64,000 nucleotides of DNA from Xiphydria camelus (GCA_963678675.1 OY783192.1:32209250-32273249), one strand, 5' to 3'. Shown: positions 11,483 through 23,108, counted from the first letter of the stretch. Made by a program: numbers and translations. Notes: generated by a model from the letters alone, not told the origin.

Positions 11483-12570
11483 CAGGGTGTCCGAAAAGTA
11501 TGGAAACGATATAATATCTCGAAAAGTACGCCTCAGATCGGGAAACGAAAAAATACGTATCCGATATTTTTTTTAAACTATCAAATGATACCAAGATTGA
11601 TCCTACACCCCAACCCCTGTAGGTGGGGCAGGGGGAAGCTTCAAAATCTTAAATAGGAATCCCCACTTTTGATTACATATTCGCATTCTGCATTAAAAAC
11701 TACATAACTTTTATTTGAAACATTTTTTTCGATTCATGGTAGATGGCGCTATAATCGGCGAAATTCAATTTTTTCGGTTTTTGCAATTGAGAGTCGATTT
11801 ACTCAATTCTGCAATACAATTGCGATAGAAATTTACATTTTTTATTCTCATACTTGATATTTTTGTTAAAAATTTAATTTAGTTTTGCAAATTTGAAGTG
11901 CAGATGCGTTCTGTATCTGGAATTCCCCGTGACGCACTAAGTTCCGTTAGAGGAAATAAGCTAATTACTCAAGGATAATCCCTTTCGGAATACATCGAGG
12001 TTCGAGGATCCGGAAGGCCCGGCAATTAGCGGTACCTATTGACGTGTACTCAGGTTAACGGATATCATTAAAACGGGCTACTAGTGAAAGAATAGCTACG
12101 ATTCCCGGAATATAGCGTCCGCTGGGGGAATTCCAGGTACAGAACGCATCTGCACTTCAAATTTGCAAAACTAAATTAAATTTTTAACAAAAATATCAAG
12201 TATTAGAATAAAAAATGTAAATTTCTATCGCAATTGTATTGCAGAATCGAATAAATCGACTCTCCATTGCAAAAACCGAAAAAATTGAATTTCGTCGATT
12301 ATAGCGCCATCTGCCACGAATCGAAAAAAATGTTTCAAATAAAAGTTATGTAGTTTTTAATGTAGAATGCGAATATGCAATCAAAAGTGGGGGTTCCTAT
12401 TTAAGATTTTGAAGCTTCCCCCTGCCCCACCTACAGGGATTGGGGTGTAGGATCAATCTTGGTATCATTTGATAGTTTTAAAAAAATATCGGATACATAT
12501 TTTTTCGTTTCCCGATCTGAGGCGTACTTTTCGAGATATTCAACCGTTTCCATACTTTTCAGACACCCTG
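11483..12570. mobile_element. X palindrome, copy A
   Basis: A 1,088-bp foldback bounded by CAGGGTGTCCGAAAAG and CTTTTCAGACACCCTG, with TA outside each end. Arms of ~500 bp carry the CACCCCAACCCC, AGATGGCGCTATAATCG and GCAGATGCGTTCTGTA blocks. No transposase is encoded; small open frames in the arms are by-products of the palindrome. The ends look Tc1/mariner-like. Confidence 0.75.
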
Positions 12571-13487
12571 TATATCGCTGCCTCGGAATTATAAGGTTCT
12601 ATGTTACTGAGAACGTCTACAGAACATAGAACCTTATAATTCTGAGGCAGCGATATGTCGAGTGTTTACGGGTTTATACTACAACGAACTGTAAAAAGTA
12701 CACTGTATCTATTAAAAAATTTAACGTCTCTCCTCGAAGAGCCCTGTCACTGGGATTCACTATAAAAATTACTAATCATTCATCTCCGCTTAGAGCTATT
12801 GATTATTTGAGAAGAGCTTTAATGAAAACAATGGTTTGTGCTCTTGCACACTGTTAAGTCCTGACGTTCGAAAAGAGATAATCGATCATTCTCTCGAATC
12901 TCTAACAATAAGACATTTATCCACGTACGAACCTAAATACTCGTATATATATCGCTTCTTCAGCATTAAGCCATGTCAATTTTCTATTTAGCTTACACCT
13001 ATACATTAATATTTTATACCCTAATTATACGTCTAAGTCTACGTCTACCACTTACTTTTCCATCCTGCCGACAGGGTACAAGACCGAAAGTCGGTGGTTG
13101 TACGTCAATCCTGATCGCTTCGTCTGGAATAAGCGTCCAGTACTTGCCCTCTAGAATCAGACCTCTCAGGTAATGCTCGCATATACATATATCGCTTCTT
13201 CAGCATTAAGCCATGTCAATTTACTATTTAGCTTACACCTATACATTAATATTTTATACCCTAATTAGACGTCTAAATCTACCACTTACTTTTCCAACCT
13301 GCCGACAGGGTACAAGACCGAAAGTCGGTGGTTCTACGTCAATCCTGATCGCTTCCTCTGGAATAAGCGTCCAGTACTTGTCCTCTAGAATCAGACCTCT
13401 CAGGTAATGCTCGCATATACATATATCGCTTCTTCAGCATTAAGCCACGTCAATTTACTATTTAGCTTACATCTATACATTAATATT

Positions 13488-13847
13488 CTATACCCGAATT
13501 CTACCACTACGTCTACCTCTACGTCTACTACTTGCTTCTTTGACCTGCCGACAGGGTGAAAGACCGAAAGTCGGCGATCCTGCGTCAATCCTGAACGTTT
13601 TGCCTGGAGTAAGCGTCCAGTGCTTGTCCTCTAGAATCAGACGTCTCAGGTGATGCCTGACACGAGATCTCAGCTTGCAATCTCGCTTGCAAATGGTCAA
13701 CCATCTGCTGGATACCAGTGCTGCGTTCAAGAGTGATCTGTCGTCCAATTGTCCAAAAATTAACTCAGTCACCTCGATCGGAAATTTTTTCGTAAAGTCG
13801 TTTGAGGGAGGATCGATTGCTCGTAGAAACGACCTGAAGGACTCCAT
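13488..13847 (-). CDS. F-box motif protein, F1 left arm
   Basis: Complete 119-codon ORF reading away from the centre of the palindrome. Residues 21-60 fit the F-box pattern: Phe22-Pro23, Ile30-Phe31, Leu34, LL at 39-40, ALV at 43-45 and Trp49. F-boxes normally bind Skp1 to recruit an SCF ubiquitin ligase; here that role is only inferred from the motif. The rest is basic and ends in an Arg/Ser-rich tail (SSRRRGRRSGRIRV). No substrate-binding repeats (LRR, WD40, ankyrin) are present and 119 residues is short for an F-box protein, so it may be a minimal Skp1-binding module. The start ATG is conserved in all six arm copies and is preceded by a TATATAAG box. Confidence 0.7.
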   Translation of the reverse strand: MESFRSFLRAIDPPSNDFTKKFPIEVTELIFGQLDDRSLLNAALVSSRWLTICKRDCKLRSRVRHHLRRLILEDKHWTLTPGKTFRIDAGSPTFGLSPCRQVKEASSRRRGRRSGRIRV

Positions 13848-14084
13848 GTCGATGCTTCAGCGATGAGTCGTCGATTGAATGCAACCCGTCGAGAACGGTT
13901 CTTATATAGACCTACTCTCAGCGATCGCGCGACGGACTGCGCATGCGCAGCAAGGCGTTCTCCGGATGCGTAACGTGACGCCCGCGCATGCGCAGTACGT
14001 CGCGCGACCGCTGAGGGTAGGCCTATATAAGAGCCGTTCTTGATGGGTTGCATTCAATCGACGACTCATCGCTGAAGCATCGAC
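13848..14084. promoter_or_regulatory. Bidirectional promoter-like centre of F1
   Basis: Between the two divergent ATGs are a minus-strand TATA box (CTTATATA at 13901-13908) and a plus-strand one (TATATAAG at 14024-14031). Two GCGCATGCGCA sites lie at 13939-13949 and 13984-13994; the first sits within a full TGCGCATGCGCA, the palindromic NRF1 (Drosophila ewg) consensus. That spacing suits divergent transcription; this is inferred. Confidence 0.55.
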
Positions 14085-14444
14085 ATGGAGTCCTTCAGGT
14101 CGTTTCTACGAGCAATCGATCCTCCCTCAAACGACTTTACGAAAAAATTTCCGATCGAGGTGACTGAGTTGATTTTTGGACAATTGGACGACAGATCACT
14201 CTTGAACGCAGCACTGGTATCCAGCAGATGGTTGACCATTTGCAAACGAGATTGCAAGCTGAGATCTCGTGTCAGGCATTACCTGAGACGTCTGTTTCTA
14301 GAGGACAAGCACTGGACGCTTACTCCAGGCAAAGCGTTCAGGATTGACGCAGGATCGCCGACTTTCGGTCTTGCACCCTGTCGGCAGGTCAAAGAAGCAA
14401 GTAGTAGACGTAGAGGTAGACGTAGTGGTAGAATTCGGGTATAG
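14085..14444 (+). CDS. F-box motif protein, F1 right arm
   Basis: Complete 119-codon ORF that mirrors the left-arm ORF with only a few residue changes (HHLRRLI versus HYLRRLF, GKT versus GKA, GLS versus GLA). F-box motif at residues 21-60 with Trp49 kept. A TATATAAG box lies at 14024-14031, 53 nt before the ATG. Past the stop a tandem unit repeats the C-terminal ~60 codons in degenerate form (LRGLILEDKYW then PPTFGL). Both arms being intact argues against old decay, although recent gene conversion could also keep them alike. Confidence 0.7.
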   Translation: MESFRSFLRAIDPPSNDFTKKFPIEVTELIFGQLDDRSLLNAALVSSRWLTICKRDCKLRSRVRHYLRRLFLEDKHWTLTPGKAFRIDAGSPTFGLAPCRQVKEASSRRRGRRSGRIRV

Positions 14445-15127
14445 AATATTAATGTATAGATGTAAGCTAAATAGTAAATTGACGTGGCTTAATGCTGAAG
14501 AAGCGATATATGTATATGCGAGCATTACCTGAGAGGTCTGATTCTAGAGGACAAGTACTGGACGCTTATTCCATACGAAGCGATCAGGATTGACGTAGAG
14601 CCACCGACTTTCGGTCTTGTGCCCTGTCGGCAGGTTGGAACAGTAAGTGGTAGACGTAGACTTAGACGTATAATTAGGGTATAAAATATTAATGTATAGG
14701 TGTAAGCTAAATAGAAAATTGACATGGCTTAATGCTGAAGAAGCGATATATATACGAGTATTTAGGTTCGTACGTGGATAAATGTCTTATTGTTAGAGAT
14801 TCGAGAGAATGATCGATTATCTCTTTTCGAACGTCAGGACTTAACAGTGTGCAAGAGCACAAACCATTGTTTTCATTAAAGCTCTTCTCAAATAATCAAT
14901 AGCTCTAAACGGAGATGAAAGATTAGTAATTTTTATAGTGAATCCCAGTGACAGGGCTCTTCGAGGAGAGACGTTAAATTTTTTAATAGATACAGTGTAC
15001 TTTTTACAGTTCGTTGTAGTATAAACCCGTAAACACTCGACATATCGCTGCCTCAGAATTATAAGGTTCTATGTTCTGTAGACGTTCTATGTAACATAGA
15101 ACCTTATAATTCCGAGGCAGCGATATA

Positions 15128-17034
15128 CAGGGTGTCCGTAAAGTATGGAAACGGTTGAATATCCCGAAAAGTACGCTTCAGAACGGGAAACGAAAAAATA
15201 TGTATCCGCTATTTTTTTTTAAACTATCAAATGATACCAAGATTGATCCCACACCCCAACCCCTGTGGGTGGGGCAGGGGGAAGCTTCAAAATCTTAAAT
15301 AGGAACCCCGACTTTTGATTGCATATTCGCATTCTACATTAAAAACTGCATAACTTTTATTTGAAACATTTTTTTCGATTCATGGCAGATGGCGCTATAA
15401 TCGACGAAATTCAATTTTTCCGGTTTTTGCAATTGAGAGTCGATTTATTCGATTCTGCAATACAATTGCGATAGAAATTTACATTTTTTATTCTCATACT
15501 TGATATTTTTGTTAAAAATTTAATTTAGTTTTGCAAATTTGAAGTGCAGATGCGTTCTGTACTTGGAATTCCCCGTGACACACTAAGTTCCGTTAGAGGA
15601 AATAAGCTAATTACTCAAGGATAATCCCTTTCGGAATACATCGAGGTTCGAGGGTCCGGAAAGGTCCGGCAATTAGCATATTTTTGTTAAAAATTTAATT
15701 TAGTTTTGCAAATTTGAAGTGCAGATGCGTTCTGTACCTGGAATTCCCCGTGACGCACTGAGTTCCGTTAGAGGAAATAAGCTAATTACTCAAGGATAAT
15801 CCCTTTCGGAATACATCGAGGTTCGAGGGTCCGGAAAGGTCCGGCAATTAGCTTATTTTTGTTAAAAATTTAATTTAGTTTTGCAAATTTGAATTTACAG
15901 TAAAACTTTCATCGTTAGACGTTTAGAAATCTGGCAAATACACTACTTTTAGCGTAATCCAGAAGCAACGACGTGGACGTAATAGTTTTCTGTTCCCTTC
16001 GGGGTGCTTGATTCAGGTGAGTCCCCTTGCCTCTCACCATCGGGGTGCTTGATTCAGGTATGGATATCAGTTCCTAGCAATCAGTATTAGCGCGACGAAG
16101 GGTTAATTGCGATAATAAGACGGATGGTACATTCCGGGAATCGTAGCTATTCTTTCACTAGTAGTCCCTTTTAATGATATCAGTTAACCTGAGTACACGT
16201 AACCAGGTACCTCTAATTTCCGGGCCTTTCCGGACCCTCGAACCTCGATGTATTCCGAAAGAGATTATCCTTGAGTAATTAGCTTATTTCCTCTAACGGA
16301 ACTTAGTGCGTCACGGGGAATTCCAGGTACAGAATTTAATTTAGTTTTGCAAATTTGAAGTGCAGATGCGTTCTGTACCTGGAATTCCCCGTGACGCACT
16401 AAGTTCCGTTAGAGGAAATAAGCTAATTACTCAAGGATAATCCCTTTCGGAATACATCGAGGTTCGAGGATCCGGAAGGCCCGGCAATTAGCGGTACCTG
16501 TTGACGTGTACTCAGGTTAACGGATATCATTAAAACGGGCTACTAGTGAAAGAATAGCTACGATTCCCGGAATATATCGTCCGCTGGGGGAATTCCAGGT
16601 ACAGAACGCATCTGCACTTCAAATTTGCAAAACTAAATTAAATTTTTAACAAAAATATCAAGTATGAGAATAAAAAATGTAAATTTCTATCGCAATTGTA
16701 TTGCAGAATCGAATAAATCGATTCTCAATTGCAAAAACCGAAAAAATTAAATTTCGTCGATTATAGCGCCATCTGCCACAAATCGAAAAAAAATGTTTCA
16801 AATAAAAGTTATGTAGTTTTTAATGTAGAATGCGAATATGCAATCAAAAGTGGGGGTTCCTATTTAAGATTTTAAAGCTTCCCCCTGCCCCACCCACAGG
16901 GGTTGGGGTGTGGGATCAATGTTGGTATCATTTGATAGTTTTTAAAAAAATATCGGATACGTATTTTGTCGTTTCCCGATCTGAAGCGTACTTTTCGAGA
17001 TATTCAACCGTTTCCATACTTTTCGGACACCCTG
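15128..17034. mobile_element. X palindrome, copy B, with internal tandem units
   Basis: Begins CAGGGTGTCCGTAAAG and ends TTTTCGGACACCCTG, with TA on both sides. It is longer than copy A because of two ~175-bp direct units (from 15518 and 15691) and an extra segment 15894-16200 that holds a duplicated TCGGGGTGCTTGATTCAGGT. No coding sequence. Confidence 0.7.
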
Positions 17035-17036
17035 TA

Positions 17037-17250
17037 CATAAATCCTACGGAATACTAGCTTTCCGCTCGCGACTTCGTCCGCATGGATCTCGAAATAATT
17101 GTATCCCCTATTTTACCCCCTTAAGGGATAAATTTCTAAACATCGTGAAACAAGCCTTTCTTAATTTCTAACCGAAAGGGCAAACACCAATTTTCATGAA
17201 TCTAGTGGATGCTTAGGTCACAAAGAAAACTGACTGTCCAAATTTCATGT
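17037..17250. repeat. Possible LINE-derived fragment
   Basis: The block CCGCTCGCGACTTCGTCCGC followed by a degenerate 'gggataaatt' segment resembles a widely dispersed insect retrotransposon tail. No ORF; the assignment is from memory of the motif and is weak. Confidence 0.3.
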
Positions 17251-17255
17251 AATTA

Positions 17256-17341
17256 TCAGGTCAGTCCAAAAGTTCGTGCGTATTACACTATTTAAAAATA
17301 CGCACAAATGCGCACGAACTTTTCGACTGATCTGATAACTT
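17256..17341. repeat. Mini-hairpin with mariner-like ends
   Basis: ATCAGGTCAGTCCAAAAG and CTTTTCGACTGATCTGAT are inverted; stems extend through GTTCGTGCG. It is about 86 bp with TA at the edges and could be a deleted mariner MITE. Confidence 0.5.
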
Positions 17342-17575
17342 CAGCGGTTTCGACTCGGCGTTGATGAATCTGTCAATTAGTCAAAACACGTTCTTTTACA
17401 TGTATACATATATAGACAGTATATATATAAACAGTATATATAACAGTTTATATATATAAACAGTATTTAACCGAATTCACAACTATCCCATTACTGCATT
17501 TCTTACCTGGAGTTTTTTCCCCCATATTTTTTAAGATTGATCGCTACATTTTCAAACATCCTATTTCTCATAGTA

Positions 17576-18101
17576 GCTATTCCATCGATGAACACTGGCC
17601 ATTAAATGTTATCAACAAACTGCACATTACGCGATTCGATTTTACAAGAGAAATTATATTTCTGAAATTGGAGCGAAGCAAAGCTATACGCTTGTAAATA
17701 TGCGACATAAAAGCGAATACCCTCATTTCGTTTAAAACGCGTTTCCCTTGACGTTCTCTCCGCTTCATCCATCTCCTTCAATTTCTCTCGCCTCGCGAGA
17801 GATAACGACAGGCGGAGCCGTGTCGAGCGTCCTGTCAAAGAGTGGGATGGAATCTAACTTTCTTACTGCTTATCCTCACGACCGCGACGTCTCGCGCGAC
17901 GAGAACACGAAGAATGCTCGCGTACGTTCAAAGACAAATTGATAAATGAGTATAGGAAAAAGGGGACGCAATGGCATCTAGTGAAACTTTGAGGAAATAT
18001 TCGCTGGCTTTTTCAGATTTTCCAACCTGAAATAACTAATTTTCTCCGAGCCAGCTCGTACAGCTGGAAATTTTGTATTGGAGACGGCCCACCCATTTTT
18101 A
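17576..18101. other. No recognised feature
   Basis: Unique sequence without a motif I can name. Confidence 0.4.
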
Positions 18102-18269
18102 TATGTTAAAATCAACTGATTCTTCGTGTTAATTTAACATTCCTTGTATTAATTTTAACACGAGAAATCTTGGATTAATCAACTGATTTCTCGTCTTAAT
18201 TTATCATTGCTTTTGTTAAAGACACAAAAAATGTTGGATTAACACGAAAGATTGGTTGACTTTAACATA
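18102..18269. repeat. Palindrome of about 168 bp
   Basis: ATGTTAAAATCAACTGATTC at left is mirrored by GATTGGTTGACTTTAACAT at right, with TTAACACGA blocks repeated between. Confidence 0.55.
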
Positions 18270-18949
18270 GAAAATAAGCGAATCATTTCCAACAAAAAAT
18301 GTCCAACTGCATATCACCCTGTAGGACAATTTTACGCGATAATGAAAAATTGCTTCATCGCAATTCCCTCTTTCCCGAGCGCGTAGCACCACTAGAGCAA
18401 TATTTCCGCGCTAGAGTCGCCGTCCGCGAAGTAAGACAACCGCGATTAAGTCTTCCGCCGCGCGCAGGAAGTAACGTAAGCCCCGGAAAGCGTTGTATAT
18501 ACCAGCCGCTCCTGGATTTAACGATAAATAACGCGTTTTTCTCTCCGCCTCTTGAATATGCATATTTAATCTGCAGTAAAACCTGAACCGCAGCGCGGAC
18601 TAATGTTTTGCATTAGTCGGCGGGCTACCTCTAGATTTGTCCGCACCACGGAGAAAGCCGAAACCGGGGGGGCGTTTCTTTCGCAATTCTCCGCGGGAAA
18701 AATGCGCGCGACGATGTATTATACTCGCGCGGTTTTCTCGTGAGGATCGATTTGCGGTGAGAGAATGCTTATTCGAAATGGATTGTTGTTTTCTCTTTTC
18801 CTACGCTACTCTAGACGCTTTTTTAAACAACACTCGCATAGATATATAGCATTTTCCAACTTCCTCCGTTATTTTTCCTCCGATGCGTATCCGGCGAAAA
18901 GAACTGGAATAATAATTGTTGAATGTAGACGAAGAGTTTTCGTTCGTGA
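18270..18949. other. No recognised feature
   Basis: CpG-rich unique stretch; short chance ORFs only. Confidence 0.4.
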
Positions 18950-19209
18950 CACTGATAAAAATAACTTAATCGATTGAATCAAAATCTTGGAGATGATAAG
19001 CCAACCGTTTGGTGAAATATGGATAATCCATTGGCTGAGTTAGATTGACCAGTTTTTGGTCAGACTAACTAAACGTTTGAATGGAAAAACTCAATATTTG
19101 GTTGAAATAACTTGAAATCTGGTTCAACTGACCAATATTTTGGTTAGGATAACTAAATGTGTTCAACCAGATGCGTTTTGTCACTCTAACCTAATTATTT
19201 TTCTCAGTG
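18950..19209 (+). mobile_element. G-family MITE, full copy
   Basis: Ends CACTGATAAAAATAA and TTATTTTTCTCAGTG. The interior carries CAACCGTTTGGTGAAATATG and CCAGATGCGTTTTGTCA. It is followed two bases later by an inverted copy. Confidence 0.7.
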
Positions 19210-19211
19210 CA

Positions 19212-19475
19212 CACTCAGAAAAATAATTGAACTTTGTTAAAATTACAAAACGCATCCGGTTAAACGAGTCTAGTTATTCTAACCAAAATACTAGTAAGTT
19301 TAATCAAATAACTCGTTATTCTAACTACATGTTTAGTAATTATAATTACATGTCCAGTTATTCTAACTAGAAGATGATTAGTTTAAACGAACGAATGGAG
19401 GATTCATATTTCATCAAACGACTCGATTATAGTTTCCAGGAATTTGATTAAATTTACCAGGTTATTTTTCTCGTG
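19212..19475 (-). mobile_element. G-family MITE, full copy, inverted
   Basis: Starts CACTCAGAAAAATAATTG and ends TTATTTTTCTCGTG. Head-to-tail order is reversed relative to the preceding copy, so the pair could form a ~260-bp stem. Confidence 0.7.
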
Positions 19476-19994
19476 TACGTTCGCGTACCTACATATATTG
19501 CACACCGCGAAGCGGCATCTTCTGGAAGACATCACCCGATAAAACGTCGAGGAAATCTTCCGCGGCAAGATTGCTGTTTACACTGTTACGCGAAGCGATG
19601 AAAAGTATATCTATAAGTGCGCATCTATCCGCGTTACCGCAAGCCGTCACGTCAACTGGAAAAGCGGCTTCGGGCGTTTCGAACGTCGTCGAATATGCAG
19701 TAGGTACGGGCTTTTCAGAAACAGCAGTGGAAACAGGAAAACCCGTTCATTCTATCTAGACATCAGATATTGATCGACAATCGAATATTGCTTCCGTATA
19801 AACCTATGAGTATTTGTTTCTCCTCGTCGTCTTTCCACGAGTAATGGTATTTGAAGTATTCACGATCGGAGTTAATCAATCGAGCGGCAACTTCGAATAA
19901 CTCGGAAAGTAATCCCGCGCTATCTTGATTTAAATTCCAGTCCTGGGGAATTTGGGAATATGATTCGAATAGTACAATAGAGAGTTATTAAAAA
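19476..19994. other. No recognised feature
   Basis: Unique sequence; one 62-codon open frame without a recognisable motif. Confidence 0.4.
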
Positions 19995-20257
19995 CTGAGA
20001 AGACTAACTTGGTTAAAATGAGAAAACGTATCTGGTTATACGAATTTAGTTATTCTAACTAAAATATTAATAAATTGAACCAAAAACATTTAGTTATTCT
20101 TACCACATTTTTAGTAATTCTAACTACGCGTCTAGTTACTGTAATCAGAAAATGATCAGTCATACCAAATAAATCGAGAGGATCCATATTTCACCAAACG
20201 GTTTGGTTATGATCTCCAAGATTTTGATTAAATTGACAAAATTACTCTTCTCTCTGC
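19995..20257 (-). mobile_element. G-family MITE, diverged copy
   Basis: Same order of blocks as 19212-19475 (AACGTATCTGGTTA near the left, CACCAAACGGTTTGGTTATG near the right). Ends are eroded. Confidence 0.65.
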
Positions 20258-20899
20258 GAAGAAAGCATCATATGTGGTTTCTGGCCAACGCGACGTAACG
20301 CTATCATATTCATCGATTGCTTCAGCTTCTAATGATCATTCAAGAAGATTAAATTCACCCTTCCGTGCCATATAATTTCCGACGTCAGAGTATTCACGTT
20401 ATAATTATTAGTAGCCAGATATTCCACTCCGTAGTTATCAATGCCCAAACCCTTCTCTTCGAAACTTTCGGAGTGCGAAACTTGGAAGGTCGAAAATCAA
20501 AGGAGCTGGACATCGAAACTCGAGGACGACCAGCCTTTGACATAAGTTTCCCACTGTGGAAATTTGCCCCTCTTGAAGTCTTCCCCTAATCATCCCACAC
20601 AGTTTATCGACCAAAGCCGTCGTCGCATTAATCAACTCGAATCTAGTAGACTGTTAAAAATGACTCGAATATCAAGAATCGAAGAATCTGAATTTTCAAC
20701 AATACTCGAAAACTTATACCGTGCCTCAATATTCATTTCTTTGACTAAAATTCAAAACAAAAGGACATTATACTCGTAGACATGACAATTTAGCTTATAT
20801 GACATTTTAAATTCAAACGTGTGGTTGATAATTGCTTCAATTATTTTCATTTTGAATTTTGAAATAAAACTTTCAACGGATAGATTGTTATTGCCCCTA
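20258..20899. other. No recognised feature
   Basis: AT-leaning unique sequence, no motif found. Confidence 0.4.
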
Positions 20900-21138
20900 C
20901 ACTGAGAAAACAGTTTACTTATAGTTAATATATAACATAATACGTATATTTGATTATGACGAAAAAAATATTTCTTTGGGCCAAGCAAATATTCGTTAGC
21001 TATTGCTCTATTTCTGTTTGAATGAAAGAGACATTCTAATGATTAACATATATTTACTTGGCACAATGAGATATTTCTTTCGCCATAAGAACAATCAAGT
21101 ATATATTTATTAACTACAAATAAACTCTTCTCTCAGTG
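20900..21138. mobile_element. MITE family Q, copy 1
   Basis: CACTGAGAAAACAGTTTACT to TCTCTCAGTG. The interior (TTTCTTTGGGCCAAGCAAAT, GATATTTCTTTCGCCATAA) recurs at 31230-31464 and folds on itself. Confidence 0.7.
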
Positions 21139-22070
21139 CAGAAGGATGTGACAAGCAGGAAAAATATTTTTCCCCGCGAGTGTATCTCAAGAAAATGCCT
21201 CGAATATGATTAATTTCCCACAAACTGCAAAGCCTTGCATCCGTTGTCGGGTAAAGCTCCTGCAATTAAACTGACTGACAGAAATTGTCTCGCATGAACG
21301 TCGGTGCGAGAAACTCAAGCTCCGACGATGATAAGAGATCACTGCTCCACTCCGAGAGAGTGCGGGGTTTAGAGAAACGAAGCGCGAGGTGTGCTCGGGG
21401 AGAAATTTGCGATTTAATTACGAGATATGAAAACTTTCCACGAATCGCTAAGTGGTGTCGGTGAGGATCAGCGGGGCAGATTTAGGGGATGACGAGTTTC
21501 ATCGAAATAATCAATCTGTAACTTCCGCACGGTGAGAGAAATTAGATCGACCCGGGGAACTTCCTCGGTACACTTTTCTTTACGCTTTGCATCCAATCTG
21601 TTAAAGTACCGTCACCCCGAACATAAAATTAAGGCCGTTGAAGTGAAGGAAGAACTTCTCAATTAGCAGAGGTGCGAAAGTATATCGAGAAGATATGACT
21701 TTCTTTCGTACGATCTGATAAGAATTTAATTTTTATTCGATAAAAATACATTTACTAAACGACAACGAGGATAATTCAACTGAGATGAGGGAAATGAAGC
21801 CGATAAATCGAAGCATATAGGAAAGCTTCCAAAAACTGCAACAAGCTTTACCGAAGGAATAAACTTGCAATTAAAATGATCCGGAGTAGATCGACTGTAC
21901 ATCTCTGCAGTTCGTTAATTCTCTATTTATGTATATAAAAAAAAAGCCTACGGAAGATCACGGAATAATTGTTTCTATGCTTTTGTATTATAAAACTTGA
22001 AGAGAAAGACCGACTGCAATTCCAAATTCGATATTTAATGACAATGACTATCAGACACGCCGAGGAATGT
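21139..22070. other. No recognised feature
   Basis: Unique sequence with no repeat or gene signal that I can identify. Confidence 0.4.
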
Positions 22071-22260
22071 CAAATATGAGTCGTATATTTGCAAAACTCA
22101 CTCTCTGACAAAAATTTTAAAATCGAGATATATAGGTGTACGCCATCTGTCTCAGAATATTATTCAGAATATTATTCTGAGGCACAAATGGGGTACCTAT
22201 ATATCTCGATTTTTAAATGTTTGTCAAAGAGTGAGTTTTGCAAATACGACTCATATATTT
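22071..22260. repeat. Hairpin of about 190 bp
   Basis: AAATATGAGTCGTAT, GCAAAACTCACTCT and TCGAGATATATAGGT are each mirrored on the right. The centre is CAGAATATTATTC twice. Confidence 0.6.
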
Positions 22261-22894
22261 CCTCCCTTGATTCGCCTCGCGCCAAGTTTCTCTCTTCCAA
22301 ACTATTAATATTTCTCTCCCTTTCTCTGTCTGTCTGTAAAGATCCACCTCTCTCTTTTCTCTCTTTCTCAAGACATGAGAACGAAGAATCGGTGTAACGA
22401 GATAACAAAGGCATCGAAAGGCCATTATGTTTGCCCGTGGGAAATATTTTAGGGAAGAATTAATCGCTCGGCCTTAAGTACGCGATCCCGGCCATTGTTC
22501 GGAACAATGAAAATCAGATCTGAGCCGCCCCTTTGTCCCGAGTTCCGTTTGCCGACGCGTTACGGCAAATTGAACGAGAACCGTCCCCCGTCCAGAAAAC
22601 CCGACAAGAAGCTCGACCTTCGGCGCAACATCGGATCCCGGTTGAAAGCAACACTGTGTGCGTGCCCGGCGCGGCATCGTTTATTCATTTCATCGTAATT
22701 CGCGGTTCTCGCGTAATTACCGGGCGGATAATTAAAAATCGATTCGGCGCGCGAGACTCGTTTCGCGCACGCGTGAGTAGCTTCGCTGCATTATTTTGTT
22801 ACGGGGACGAAGTGGTACGTTTATTAAGGCATATTCAAATTTTGTATTTATTCGTTGAATAAAAAAATAGCGTTGATAAAAACTCCGCCTCTCT
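22261..22894. other. Pyrimidine-rich and unique sequence
   Basis: Contains C/T-rich runs at 22286-22370. Overlapping frames at 22495-22862 on both strands are not recognisable. Confidence 0.4.
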
Positions 22895-23108
22895 CTCATT
22901 AAAATCCTGGAAACTGTAACAAAACCGTTTAGCGAAGTATGGACCCTCCGTTTGTTTACACTGATCATTTTCTGATTAGAATAACTAGGCATGTAATTAA
23001 AATAACTAAATACTTGGTTAATCTTACCATTATTTTGGTTAGAATAACTTGTCTCGTTTATCCCCAGATGCATTTTATCATTTTAACTAAGTTTTTTTTT
23101 CTCGGTGT
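22895..23108 (+). mobile_element. G-family MITE, partial copy
   Basis: Lacks the left terminus. It keeps GATTAGAATAACTAGGC, CCCAGATGCATTTTATCAT and the right end TTTTTTCTCGGTGTG. Confidence 0.55.

Larger units (their letters stand above)
12573..15125. mobile_element. F foldback element 1 with paired F-box ORFs
   Basis: A 2.55-kb palindrome with an 83-bp self-complementary tip at each end (12573-12655 and 15043-15125, TATCGCTGCC...GGCAGCGATA). Long arms carry divergent F-box ORFs around a central promoter-like spacer at 13848-14084. The left arm has two extra ~237-bp tandem units (12949, 13189) and the right arm has one (14522-14745). TA and then an X element flank each side. Confidence 0.85.
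11299..17575. mobile_element. K element copy 2 containing the X-F-X array
   Basis: The left terminus 11299-11410 (ACTGAGGAAAGTGATGTTTC, then GAAATGTAGCATTCAATCCC) is inverted at 17460-17575. Everything from 11483 to 17034 is later insertion. Confidence 0.5.

Noticed and set aside
13213..13407. Recurring small frames of the type starting MSIYYLAYTYTLIFYTL on the strand opposite the F-box ORFs
   Set aside because: They are antisense shadows of the F-box tail and its tandem units. They gain or lose codons with the repeats and have no start context.
16830..17171. Recurring open frame in X termini that begins MRICNQKWGFLFKILK
   Set aside because: It appears only because the same X arm sequence recurs (also at 23940 and 41672). 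Length varies with copy and there is no domain.
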